21,333 nt of DNA from a virus, in IMG/VR virus record IMGVR_UViG_3300046167_000348, positions 1 through 21,333 of that record; one strand, 5' to 3'. The position numbers were made by a program, and so were the translations under genes. Shown here piece by piece: positions 14,535-20,328 of this stretch. The first letter of the stretch is position 1. Each line of letters starts with the position of its first letter. The notes under the pieces were generated by a model. It was not told the origin of the DNA. It was given only the letters and a program-made list of their open reading frames with translations, and did no database searches.

Positions 14535-14564
14535 GCCCAGCGGCTATGACCGCTGGGCTTTTTT
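14535..14564 (+). terminator. Rho-independent terminator facing rightward
   Basis: GCCCAGCGG (14535-14543) and CCGCTGGGC (14550-14558) form a 9-bp stem with a 6-nt loop, followed on the plus strand by six T residues (14559-14564). All nearby genes are on the minus strand, where the hairpin has no T tract after it. It would stop antisense transcription, or act only as an mRNA hairpin before the primase-helicase start. The stem core matches the 11478-11507 terminator. Confidence 0.65.
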
Positions 14565-14567
14565 CAT

Positions 14568-15188
14568 TTAAAACTCTGCGTCAACCGGGGCTGGTGCAGG
14601 AGCTGGGTCAGGCTTGGTCTCGGGCGCGGGTGCAGCTTCTTCGACTGCTATTCCTGCGGCGACACCTTCTTTCAGGCTGTCTGGTTTGTCTACAGCACTA
14701 ACCTCAAAAATTGGTACGCATGTACCGCCCTTAGTATACTTAACACTTTTCGCATCAATAAGTTTTAGCTTTGCTGCTTTGCCTTCTGGAATTTTAGAAA
14801 GCTCTGGCGCAAGGCTTGTGAGAGCATCCCAAACGCCGGCGCCTGCCTGCTCCCACATGGCGACCTTGCCGCCACCGATAGCGCACTTGACCGAAAAGCC
14901 TTTCTTGTAATCATCTCCAGGCTTAGTCATCATTTGACTGACTGTTGGGTTCCACTTCCATTCTGGAGCTACGCCGACCATGCCGTCCGACCTCTGCCAA
15001 CCTGTCTTGAGGCTTTGCAAGTCAAGAATAAAACCGGCTGTGCTTGCAGCTTCAAACTCAACCTTCGCTCCACCGTCACGGGTGTAGAACTGCTTTGCGC
15101 GGACAGCGCCGTCCTCTGTTCCTTTAGCTGACCATTGCAGGAAGGTGTTAATATCGGAGCCTGATGCCCCTAGATCTATTTCAAACAT
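14568..15188 (-). CDS. DUF669 family protein (ssDNA-binding-like)
   Basis: The 206-aa protein starts MFEIDLGASGSDINTFLQWSAKGTEDG and contains the DUF669-like pattern F.L.WSA..T......A..F and a long beta-rich domain (FILDLQSLKTGWQRSDGMVGVAPEWKWNP). The C-terminal 30 residues are Pro/Ala-rich and end PVDAEF, resembling the flexible acidic tail of single-stranded DNA-binding proteins. DUF669 proteins sit in phage replication/recombination operons, often beside exonucleases, and may bind ssDNA. The start has an AAAGGATACAAA leader. It lies between the nuclease and the primase-helicase. Confidence 0.75.
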   Translation of the reverse strand: MFEIDLGASGSDINTFLQWSAKGTEDGAVRAKQFYTRDGGAKVEFEAASTAGFILDLQSLKTGWQRSDGMVGVAPEWKWNPTVSQMMTKPGDDYKKGFSVKCAIGGGKVAMWEQAGAGVWDALTSLAPELSKIPEGKAAKLKLIDAKSVKYTKGGTCVPIFEVSAVDKPDSLKEGVAAGIAVEEAAPAPETKPDPAPAPAPVDAEF

Positions 15189-15248
15189 TTTGTATCCTTT
15201 ACGTTGTTTGATTGTTGGAGTTGTTGTGCGCGTAACCCTGCGCGGGGA

Positions 15249-15998
15249 TTAGATGCCATACATTTCTTCCCGAAGATCTTCTGCCCCGTTCCAATAGAAC
15301 GTGTTAGGGTTGACGGGTATGACCTCTCTAATATCTTCTGCGCTGCCTGCGCGCAGGAACTTTTCAAGCCGAGCGATCTGCTTCTTGGCCTTGCCAAGGA
15401 TCTCTGTTGGATCGCCGTCTTCAAGCATGTTGGTTTTCTTTGATGACACATAAAGAAACTTGACCACCTGGTTGCCTCGGGCCTTCTGATAGATCGCGCG
15501 TTGCAGTTGATGCTCTGGGGACATCTTGCTTGGGATGCGTCCCGTTGTTTTTAGATCAATCACTACGCCGTGATCGGGAAACACAAAGTCAAGGTAGCCG
15601 ATCACAGGGATCTCAAAGTCATCTGTCTTGGCTGTGATGCTGATCTTTGTTTGCCCGTCTTCAGGGAACTCAGGCTTGCCGTAATGCTCAAGCTCTTGGA
15701 GTGTAAGCTCCATGCACGGCTCAATCATGGCGCGCTCTTTGGTAATCTTTTCGTCAGCCATGAAGAACATGCTGTCAAACTTTTCCAATGCCTGATCCAG
15801 CGCGCCGGCTTTGTGCAGCTTGCCGGTCAGTGTGTTGGCAACTGCTTCCTCTGTGCATATGCCACGCATTGCAGCGGCGCCCATAGGTGTGCGCTTCTTG
15901 AATAGATATGAGGCCACCCAAACGTCTGGCGCGTTAGTCCAGAGGTTGATTGATGATGCTGACAGGTGCTTTATGCCGTGCTTTTCAAAACCGTTCAT
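15249..15998 (-). CDS. PD-(D/E)XK nuclease (Cas4/RecB-like)
   Basis: The 249-aa protein has the core motifs of the superfamily: SASSINLWTNAPDVWVASYLF near the N terminus, GYLDFVFPDHGVVIDLKTTG with the metal-binding Asp and the D-x-K catalytic pair, and QLQRAIYQKARG matching the QxxxY motif. No cysteine cluster for a Cas4 iron-sulfur site is evident. It would act as a phage exonuclease in recombination or end processing. Its ATG overlaps the stop of the RuvC-like gene (ATGA), so they are coupled. Confidence 0.85.
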   Translation of the reverse strand: MNGFEKHGIKHLSASSINLWTNAPDVWVASYLFKKRTPMGAAAMRGICTEEAVANTLTGKLHKAGALDQALEKFDSMFFMADEKITKERAMIEPCMELTLQELEHYGKPEFPEDGQTKISITAKTDDFEIPVIGYLDFVFPDHGVVIDLKTTGRIPSKMSPEHQLQRAIYQKARGNQVVKFLYVSSKKTNMLEDGDPTEILGKAKKQIARLEKFLRAGSAEDIREVIPVNPNTFYWNGAEDLREEMYGI

Positions 15999-16465
15999 GC
16001 TGTTAGCTTTCCGTATAGGGCCAAGAGACAGGCCTCACTTCTGCCATCGTCCTTGACACGTTTAAACAGGTCAGCCTGTGCAGGCCATCTCTGGCTTGCG
16101 AGTGATCGGCTGAGTCCTTTTTCTTTGTTCAGTCCAAGGTGCGACTTCCACTTAGCCGGCGTGACCATTGTCATGGGCAGCTTGTGCGCTGCGATAGCCA
16201 TCTGCGTGGCGCCGTAGGCCTGGCCGAAACGGAACATGCTGCTGACACCGTTGCCTCTGACGGCACTGACCTGCTCCAAGATAACATGATGCGGCTCATC
16301 GCCCTCGGGTGTGAGTATCTCGTGCAGCTCATACAGGTTCAGCTCTGTCTTGCCTTTGATGTTTTTATAGACCGGCATGTCATGCACCTCGACGCTGTTG
16401 CTGTCAGGCCAGTAGAATGCAATCGCACCAGTGAAGCCTGGGTCTATGCCGACAAAGACTGTCAT
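15995..16465 (-). CDS. RuvC-like Holliday junction resolvase
   Basis: The 156-aa protein opens MTVFVGIDPGFTGAIAFYWP, the RuvC GIDPG motif with the first catalytic Asp at residue 8. A second acidic residue is in HHVILEQVSAV, and the closing motif is DDGRSEACLLALYG, where phage members often have Glu in place of the bacterial Asp. It would resolve branched DNA during replication or packaging. It overlaps its neighbours by 4 nt on both sides (ATGA). Confidence 0.88.
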   Translation of the reverse strand: MTVFVGIDPGFTGAIAFYWPDSNSVEVHDMPVYKNIKGKTELNLYELHEILTPEGDEPHHVILEQVSAVRGNGVSSMFRFGQAYGATQMAIAAHKLPMTMVTPAKWKSHLGLNKEKGLSRSLASQRWPAQADLFKRVKDDGRSEACLLALYGKLTA

Positions 16466-16644
16466 GCTTGATCTCGGATCTTGATGCCGTTGAAGTTAAG
16501 AAAGAAGAAGATTGCTTCTTCAGTTAGATCGCGCAGGGTTGGGTCTTGCCCATCCATCTTTGCCCGATTGTCTTGCAGAACGCGCATGCCGTCAGCAAGC
16601 TCACACTTGATGCGGTGGTTCCACTGCTCTTTCTTTTGTTTCAT
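16462..16644 (-). CDS. 60-aa ribbon-helix-helix-like protein, candidate regulator
   Basis: MKQKKEQWNHRIKCELADGM... is the first gene of the leftward replication operon. Its layout suits a ribbon-helix-helix fold: a short strand HRIKCEL with alternating polar residues, a helix MRVLQDNRAKM, a turn, and a second helix RDLTEEAIFFFLN. This resembles Arc/CopG-type repressors, which bind short repeated operators. The start is preceded by GGGGGAAAG. It lies 14 nt from the first of four TTGCTAGCAA-like sites in the divergent promoter region. The fold is inferred by pattern and could be wrong. Its stop overlaps the RuvC-like start. Confidence 0.65.
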   Translation of the reverse strand: MKQKKEQWNHRIKCELADGMRVLQDNRAKMDGQDPTLRDLTEEAIFFFLNFNGIKIRDQA

Positions 16645-16657
16645 CTTTCCCCCAGGG

Positions 16658-16746
16658 TTGCTAGTCGTTCCCCATACATAGTGCTAGCAATTATTTTAAT
16701 CAAGTGCAATTTTTTGCTAGCAAAGGTATTGCAAAGTTGCTAGCAA
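16658..16746. promoter_or_regulatory. Four TTGCTAGCAA palindromic operator sites
   Basis: Perfect 10-bp palindromes TTGCTAGCAA lie at 16714-16723 and 16737-16746, with variants GTGCTAGCAA at 16681-16690 and TTGCTAGTCG at 16658-16667. Centres are spaced 23, 33 and 23 bp, so two pairs are arranged symmetrically. One site of each pair sits in the spacer of a promoter candidate. This is a strong operator arrangement. Confidence 0.75.
16675..16703 (-). promoter_or_regulatory. Leftward promoter candidate of the replication operon
   Basis: On the minus strand TTGATT (16703-16698) and TATGTA (16680-16675) are separated by 17 bp. The palindrome at 16681-16690 fills part of the spacer, and the site at 16658-16667 would lie at the start point. 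A bound regulator would block this promoter. Confidence 0.55.
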
Positions 16747-16757
16747 GATTCTATATG
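16729..16757 (+). promoter_or_regulatory. Rightward promoter candidate of the early operon
   Basis: TTGCAA (16729-16734) and TATATG (16752-16757) are separated by 17 bp, with the palindrome 16737-16746 in the spacer. The first early gene starts at 16791 behind an AAGGGAG site. The -10 is a 4/6 match, so the exact placement is unsure. Confidence 0.45.
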
Positions 16758-16790
16758 TAATGTATAGACAGAAACAAGGGAGACACGGAC

Positions 16791-16997
16791 ATGATTTTAA
16801 AGATGACAGCAATTCCGTTTGAAGGCGCAAACATCATTGTTGATTTTGGTGACGACTGCTACGCAGTCCAGCACTCAAACGGTAACGTCGGCATTTACGC
16901 AAAAGATGAAGATGAATTGTTGCGCATTAGCGACCGATTGATCCGCAACCCCAACAAGTCTGGCGAACAAATCGCAAAAGAAATGTGGGGCGCCTAA
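16791..16997 (+). CDS. Early hypothetical protein, 68 aa
   Basis: MILKMTAIPFEGANIIVDFG... is the first gene of the rightward early operon, with a clear AAGGGAG ribosome binding site. The N-terminal half looks like beta strands (NIIVDFGDDCYAVQHSNGNVGIYA) and the C-terminal half is helical (DEDELLRISDRLIRNP). No family is recognised. First early genes of phages often affect the host, but nothing in the sequence shows a target. Confidence 0.75.
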   Translation: MILKMTAIPFEGANIIVDFGDDCYAVQHSNGNVGIYAKDEDELLRISDRLIRNPNKSGEQIAKEMWGA

Positions 16998-17004
16998 TCA
17001 AACC

Positions 17005-17022
17005 GGGGAGCTGCGGCTCCCC
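17005..17022 (+). other. Hairpin after the first early gene
   Basis: GGGGAGC (17005-17011) and GCTCCCC (17016-17022) form a 7-bp stem with a TGCG loop, 7 nt after the stop at 16997. There is no T tract, so it may attenuate, protect the upstream message or control the next start rather than terminate. Confidence 0.5.
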
Positions 17023-17047
17023 CCTATCACTTAGAAAAGAATATACC

Positions 17048-17344
17048 GTGAAATATAAACTATCAGATAAAATTAGGTTTGATGCGTCACCAAAAGGCGA
17101 AATCATGCTGAAGGATTTAGTCGGACGTTATGTATATGTCCCATTAGGAAAGGCAGCTAAGACAGTCTGCCTAGATCACGTTGCCTCTGATGACACAGAT
17201 AATGTCTTTTACAATCGTGATGAAAGCATAGGGTTTGACATAAATTATATTTGGCAGTGCCTTATATATACAGATGAAGAAAGATCTCACTTTAGAGATT
17301 TTTATGAGTCAGCCAGAGATAAACAATGGGGAACACGCTTATGA
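17048..17344 (+). CDS. Early hypothetical protein, 98 aa
   Basis: The frame is open from an ATG at 16985, but that start lies inside the previous gene and would run through the hairpin at 17005-17022. I chose GTG 17048, giving VKYKLSDKIRFDASPKGE.... The protein has a strand-rich N-terminal part (LVGRYVYVPLG) and an acidic, aromatic C-terminal helix region. Start confidence is moderate because only a weak GAAAAGAA precedes it. It ends ATGA over the next start. No family is recognised. Confidence 0.65.
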   Translation: MKYKLSDKIRFDASPKGEIMLKDLVGRYVYVPLGKAAKTVCLDHVASDDTDNVFYNRDESIGFDINYIWQCLIYTDEERSHFRDFYESARDKQWGTRL

Positions 17345-17559
17345 CAATAGACGAAATCAAATCCGCAATTGCCAAGGAGACCAGTTTCATTGACAATAAA
17401 TTAAAGGTCATTGACGAACTAAAAAAATACTATGGAGAAGGTGTCCGATCATCATCGGCCAGCGCCGACATAGGAATGGAAGCAGCCATGCTGCAAACCG
17501 CAATTGCAACTCGCAAAAACTTTGAGCAGTTACTGAAGGAGATGACAGATGAAAGCTGA
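17341..17559 (+). CDS. Early hypothetical protein, 72 aa, helical
   Basis: MTIDEIKSAIAKETSFIDNK... starts at the ATG that overlaps the previous stop (ATGA). An in-frame ATG at 17326 is less likely. The protein is almost entirely helical with heptad-like leucine/isoleucine spacing and a central SSSASAD linker, so a two-helix coiled coil is probable. Function unknown. Confidence 0.7.
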   Translation: MTIDEIKSAIAKETSFIDNKLKVIDELKKYYGEGVRSSSASADIGMEAAMLQTAIATRKNFEQLLKEMTDES

Positions 17560-17641
17560 TTGGGAAGATTATGTAATTATCATCAGCGCGTTTTTCGCTG
17601 CAAACGCATGGATCGCAGGCATTGTGTGGGGGTGGTGGTGA
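17549..17641 (+). CDS. Tiny membrane protein, 30 aa
   Basis: MKADWEDYVIIISAFFAANA... is an acidic start followed by one hydrophobic segment ending IVWGWW. The ATG overlaps the end of the previous gene by 11 nt, behind AAGGAGATGAC, and its TGA overlaps the GTG start of the next gene (GTGA). This tight packing between two genes supports a real gene. It would be a single-pass inner-membrane peptide of unknown role. Confidence 0.6.
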   Translation: MKADWEDYVIIISAFFAANAWIAGIVWGWW

Positions 17642-17820
17642 GCGAACTAACTCCTGCCGATCAGGCCATACTGCGATACCTGCGCACTCAAGTGGATCGC
17701 TTGCAAGATGAGCGGTATCGGCAAGACGCAAGGCCGAGCATTGCCAATGAGCTTCAGATTGCCCAGCGTGATCTGAAGCAATACACATCTGACCTTAGAA
17801 AAAAAGGATACAATATATAA
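17638..17820 (+). CDS. Early hypothetical protein, 60 aa, coiled coil
   Basis: Starts at GTG 17638 (GTGA overlap with the 30-aa membrane gene), reading VSELTPADQAILRYLRTQVD.... The body is charged and helical (RLQDERYRQDARPS...LQIAQRDLKQYTSDLRKKG). An upstream in-frame start at 17560 would read through the membrane gene in another frame and looks non-coding. It ends TAATG over the next gene. Function unknown. Confidence 0.65.
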   Translation: MSELTPADQAILRYLRTQVDRLQDERYRQDARPSIANELQIAQRDLKQYTSDLRKKGYNI

Positions 17821-18212
17821 TGGTCAAAGTAGTAGGCGTTGAAATAAACGTCATGTCATTTAAACGCGCATTTAATCGGGAACCCACTGAGGCAGAGATG
17901 GGCGCCTTGATGAGACTGAACGCCAAAAGAAACGAGGGGCAATGCGGTGGCAAGAATACAATCGAAAAGATTGACAGGCGCTTGGCGTCTGCATCCAAGG
18001 CTCGGGATTACATTAAGAGCCAGCCGCTCAAGCGCAACATTGTAGTCACCCGCACTGCTTGGTCTGTTAATTACCTGCTCAAGTTAGACTTGAAAAAATC
18101 ACAAATCATGGACGTTCTGCACATAAGTGAGATCGCTTATGATCGGGCCGTCAAGCAATACAATCTACCGCGTGACGGGATTGAAAGAAGGTTTAAAAAT
18201 GACAAGAAATGA
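17820..18212 (+). CDS. Early hypothetical protein, 130 aa, possible HTH
   Basis: The protein MVKVVGVEINVMSFKRAFNR... starts at the TAATG overlap. It is basic, with NREPTEAEMGALMRLNAKRN near the N terminus. A C-terminal segment, LKKSQIMDVLHISEIAYDRAVKQYNLP, has the spacing of a helix-turn-helix (K-x-Q-I-x-x-V-L-x-I-S...Y-x-R-A). This makes it a candidate DNA-binding regulator, but no family is identified. It overlaps the DUF6378-like gene by 14 nt. Confidence 0.7.
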   Translation: MVKVVGVEINVMSFKRAFNREPTEAEMGALMRLNAKRNEGQCGGKNTIEKIDRRLASASKARDYIKSQPLKRNIVVTRTAWSVNYLLKLDLKKSQIMDVLHISEIAYDRAVKQYNLPRDGIERRFKNDKK

Positions 18213-18468
18213 AATACTCAAAGAAGCCGCGCGCATAATCAGCACTGAAAGAGCGGACGATTATGGGCCGGCAGATGAATCGTTCAAGCGCATTGCTCAA
18301 CTTTGGACATCTTATCTTGATGTGGCTGTCAGCCCTATGGACGTTGCCAATATGTATATACTGAGCAAGGTGCAGCGTACATTAACGTCACCAAGCAAAG
18401 ATGATACATGGACAGATATTTGCGGTTATGCTGCATTGGCAGGGGAGATGATGACAAATGAAAAGTAA
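18199..18468 (+). CDS. DUF6378-like protein
   Basis: MTRNEILKEAARIISTERAD... carries the pattern R...YG....F..IA..W..YL......DVA...IL.K..R.......DTW.DI.GYAAL, matching DUF6378, a family common in phages with no assigned activity. The helix arrangement and acidic residues recall MazG-like nucleotide pyrophosphohydrolases, which is only a suggestion. I chose ATG 18199 behind a GAAGG site rather than the upstream ATG 18127, because the family starts at ...NEIL.EA. Confidence 0.8.
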   Translation: MTRNEILKEAARIISTERADDYGPADESFKRIAQLWTSYLDVAVSPMDVANMYILSKVQRTLTSPSKDDTWTDICGYAALAGEMMTNEK

Positions 18469-18568
18469 ATTCACAGAACATGAGATCCACATAGCTGGCC
18501 TGGTCGGCGCCCTTGTAGGATTTGTTTCTGGAGCCGGCCTGATGGCGCTAGTCGCTATAATATTTTGA
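18458..18568 (+). CDS. Tiny membrane protein, 36 aa
   Basis: MKSKFTEHEIHIAGLVGALV... has a charged N terminus and one long hydrophobic, Gly-rich segment ending ALVAIIF. It overlaps the DUF6378-like gene by 11 nt with GGGGAGATGATG ahead of the start, the same arrangement as the 30-aa membrane gene at 17549. A single membrane span is expected. Unknown role. Confidence 0.55.
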   Translation: MKSKFTEHEIHIAGLVGALVGFVSGAGLMALVAIIF

Positions 18569-18578
18569 AGTCGTGTGA

Positions 18579-18671
18579 GTGGCCGTTGATATTAAAAAGA
18601 TTGGCGCTTTTGGTAGCAACGTCATCCGAGTAAACAACCGCCCAATTGGGACAAAGCGATTTGTATTGTGA
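18579..18671 (+). CDS. Possible 30-aa ORF
   Basis: GTG-started VAVDIKKIGAFGSNVIRVNN... has sensible composition and fills the space after the last clear early gene. The ribosome binding site is weak. It is enclosed by the inverted repeat GTGAGTGGC (18575-18583) / GCCACTCAC (18677-18685), so it may instead be part of a structured RNA. Confidence 0.3.
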   Translation: MAVDIKKIGAFGSNVIRVNNRPIGTKRFVL

Positions 18672-18696
18672 TGATAGCCACTCACCAGAGATTTAT

Positions 18697-18748
18697 AGCA
18701 GCGCATGAAATTGCTTCAAGCTTTTTATGCGCTGCTTTTCTTTTTATT
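18697..18748 (+). terminator. Terminator between convergent operons
   Basis: AGCAGCGCAT (18697-18706) pairs with ATGCGCTGCT (18727-18736), extended inward by a G.T pair and AAA/TTT, around a loop of about 12 nt. TTTTCTTTTTATT follows on the plus strand. This suits a rho-independent terminator for the early operon. It overlaps the last codons of the minus-strand gene at 18725 and may also act weakly on that side. Confidence 0.7.
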
Positions 18749-18937
18749 CATCATGGAAATTCTCTTGCCTTTTGCAACGGCTTCGCCCTTCGATGATGCG
18801 CCCCAGGCTTTCAAAGATTTAAGGAGCGGCGTGTCTGTACCGTCCTTCTTCTTTGTCGGCCCAGGCATGTTCCCCATGCGTTGCAGGAACGCTGCACGCC
18901 GGCCACTGTTGCCGGTTCTTTCTGGTGGCCTGCTCAT
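18725..18937 (-). CDS. Small basic protein, DUF6321-like
   Basis: The 70-aa protein MSRPPERTGNSGRRAAFLQR... contains F..RMGNMPGPTKKKDG, then LLKSLKAWGASSKGEA and a Lys-rich end. The RM..MPGP.K...G.......SL..W order resembles DUF6321 proteins of marine phages. No activity is known. It starts one base after the stop of the preceding 56-aa gene, with AAGG at 6 nt spacing. Its last codons overlap the terminator hairpin at 18697-18748. Confidence 0.7.
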   Translation of the reverse strand: MSRPPERTGNSGRRAAFLQRMGNMPGPTKKKDGTDTPLLKSLKAWGASSKGEAVAKGKRISMMNKKKSSA

Positions 18938-18938
18938 G

Positions 18939-19109
18939 TTAAGCCTTACTGGTCATTATGGTTTTTTTCTTCGCGGTCTTCTCGCTGTCCTTGAAGGCCT
19001 GGGCAGTTGGTGCGCCTGGTGAACCGGGCTTGCGCATCTTCTCTCCAGATCCAGCGGCGATCCGCTTTTTCTTTTTGTGAATATTTGAGTACAAACCATC
19101 TTTAGCCAT
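18939..19109 (-). CDS. Conserved small basic marine-phage protein, 56 aa
   Basis: MAKDGLYSNIHKKKKRIAAG... continues SGEKMRKPGSPGAPTAQAFKDSE. I associate this pattern (MAKDGLY.NI..K..RI.AGSGEKMRKPGS.GAPTA.AF) with a widespread small protein of marine phages. Its role is unknown. A good AGGAG site precedes the ATG at 19109. It is highly basic, so nucleic acid binding or packing in the virion is possible. It lies directly downstream of the endolysin gene. Confidence 0.85.
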   Translation of the reverse strand: MAKDGLYSNIHKKKKRIAAGSGEKMRKPGSPGAPTAQAFKDSEKTAKKKTIMTSKA

Positions 19110-19120
19110 GTCTCTATCTC

Positions 19121-19576
19121 CTATGTCATTAGTTCAAAGTGGGGGCCGTCAATGAATGGCCTGCGACCCTGCGACCTACGCAAATCAATATAACTATTCA
19201 TTGCATCTTCCATATTGCCCTCATCGTACTGAGCAATGTTTGGCACAGACCAAGCTGCACCCCAGCGAATAGGAACGTCTACCTCACGCGCAGCCTCTGA
19301 CATAGCGTCAGCAATCTCGTCATAAAGATTAAGCTCCCACCGGCCACCGTCAACGTAAGCCATAAGGTCTACAGCCAAGCCATCAATATGCTTTGACTTC
19401 ATTGTTTGACTAGCCCCCTTAGCAACAAGAGCCCTTTGCTCTTCGATGGTGCGCAGCCCACATATCACAGAGAAGTCTTGCTTGGTAACATTGATTGCAT
19501 ACTTAACAACAGCAACCATACGCTCATCAACACCAATCAGCCTATCAAGACTGCGCTTGCCTAACTTGTAACTCAT
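19121..19576 (-). CDS. Endolysin, peptidase M15 (VanY-type) family
   Basis: The 151-aa protein has the zinc-peptidase motifs SKHIDGLAVD (His63 and Asp70) and GPHFEL (His146), as in L-alanyl-D-glutamate and D-Ala-D-Ala peptidases used as phage endolysins. The N-terminal helix region includes VICGLRTIEEQRALVAKG, typical of the family. No signal peptide is seen, so release through a holin is expected. It overlaps the holin-like gene by 4 nt (ATGA), and together they form the lysis cassette. Confidence 0.92.
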   Translation of the reverse strand: MSYKLGKRSLDRLIGVDERMVAVVKYAINVTKQDFSVICGLRTIEEQRALVAKGASQTMKSKHIDGLAVDLMAYVDGGRWELNLYDEIADAMSEAAREVDVPIRWGAAWSVPNIAQYDEGNMEDAMNSYIDLRRSQGRRPFIDGPHFELMT

Positions 19577-19917
19577 CGTTTGAATCCTCTCATTGTTCTA
19601 ATTCCAAAGCTGGCAGCTATACTAGCATAACAGCTCCATTGAAACCACTGAGGCGCAGCCTCAATATTAGCGAAGCCCTCTTTCATATAGGGCTGAAGCG
19701 GAGGCACGAATGAGCATACAATTATAGCTATAAAGGCTATGGTCCATGCCTCATCTTTCCAAGAATTATTACTGGCTTGTATCGCAGCTTGCTCCCAGCC
19801 TATCTCACCAGTGGCGATTTTCATCTTGGTCTCAGCTTCAGCCTTTTTGACGGCAGTCTTCCCATCAATATAACTAGCAGCCAAACTGCCAAGCGATCCT
19901 ACTATTTGACCAATCAT
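19573..19917 (-). CDS. Holin-like membrane protein (GTA holin type)
   Basis: The 114-aa protein has an amphipathic N-terminal part (MIGQIVGSLGSLAASYIDGK, then a Lys/Glu-rich helix), the motif ASNNSWKDEAWTI, and two hydrophobic segments at about residues 58-75 and 92-108 (FIAIIVCSFVPPL; YASIAASFGIRTM). The NSWKDE...C.F.P pattern matches the 3-TM holin family used by gene transfer agents and many marine phages. It would permeabilise the inner membrane for the endolysin. It overlaps its neighbours by 4 nt on both sides. Confidence 0.8.
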   Translation of the reverse strand: MIGQIVGSLGSLAASYIDGKTAVKKAEAETKMKIATGEIGWEQAAIQASNNSWKDEAWTIAFIAIIVCSFVPPLQPYMKEGFANIEAAPQWFQWSCYASIAASFGIRTMRGFKR

Positions 19918-20213
19918 TTCTTAGCCCCCATTGCGCTGAAGCCAAAGAAGGCAGCAACCAACCCGCTGATTGCTATGAAGTATGTGGGTGCGATGTCAGC
20001 AAGAAGCTGCCCTGTTGTGTCGTATCCGTACATATCTGCCGCAACAATGCCGACCGGATAAATCAGCAACCCAAACAAAGCAAACCAAGTCATTCTAAGT
20101 TGAGCATCTCGCTTGTGATCCGCATCTTCCATGCGCAAGCGACGATCCTCAAGCATAAGCTCTCGCTCGTCGGCGTCGATCTTTCCGTTCTGATTCAGAT
20201 CATAGTCAGTCAT
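19914..20213 (-). CDS. EF-hand membrane protein in the lysis cassette
   Basis: The 99-aa protein starts with a canonical 12-residue EF-hand calcium loop, DLNQNGKIDADE (residues 5-16; liganding D5, N7, N9, D13 and E16), then a charged helix and two hydrophobic segments (ALFGLLIYPVGIVAAD; YFIAISGLVAAFFGF). The arrangement suggests a membrane protein with a cytoplasmic calcium-binding tip. It overlaps the holin-like gene by 4 nt. It could be a holin partner or antiholin. Calcium sensing is only inferred. Confidence 0.8.
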   Translation of the reverse strand: MTDYDLNQNGKIDADERELMLEDRRLRMEDADHKRDAQLRMTWFALFGLLIYPVGIVAADMYGYDTTGQLLADIAPTYFIAISGLVAAFFGFSAMGAKK

Positions 20214-20328
20214 CTTCTAAACTCCTGGCATGCGCTATCGCGTAGTGCTTGTGATGCGTTATTATAACAACTTTTCCGTCTTTGTCATATATAACGTAAT
20301 CACCCTTTTTATTTTGGTATAACCTCAA
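20206..20328 (-). CDS. Small ORF, 40 aa, TTG start
   Basis: The frame reads (L)RLYQNKKGDYVIYDKDGKVV..., ending HARSLEDD. It looks like real beta-rich protein and fills the gap between two genes: its TGA overlaps the EF-hand gene start by 8 nt, and its start overlaps the 54-aa gene. No ATG is available, and TTG 20328 is the best start, with only a weak ribosome binding site. Another indel may hide the true start. Unknown function. Confidence 0.45.
   Translation of the reverse strand: MRLYQNKKGDYVIYDKDGKVVIITHHKHYAIAHARSLEDD

Noticed and set aside
15176-15451. 91-aa minus-strand ORF over the nuclease gene end
   Set aside because: It overlaps the well-supported nuclease and has a basic, low-sense composition; a shadow frame.
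16985-17047. Longer start (ATG 16985) for the 98-aa early gene
   Set aside because: It would begin inside the previous gene and run through the hairpin at 17005-17022; GTG 17048 fits better.
18705-19022. 105-aa plus-strand ORF with a signal-like N terminus
   Set aside because: It starts in the terminator loop and is antisense to two recognised small minus-strand genes.
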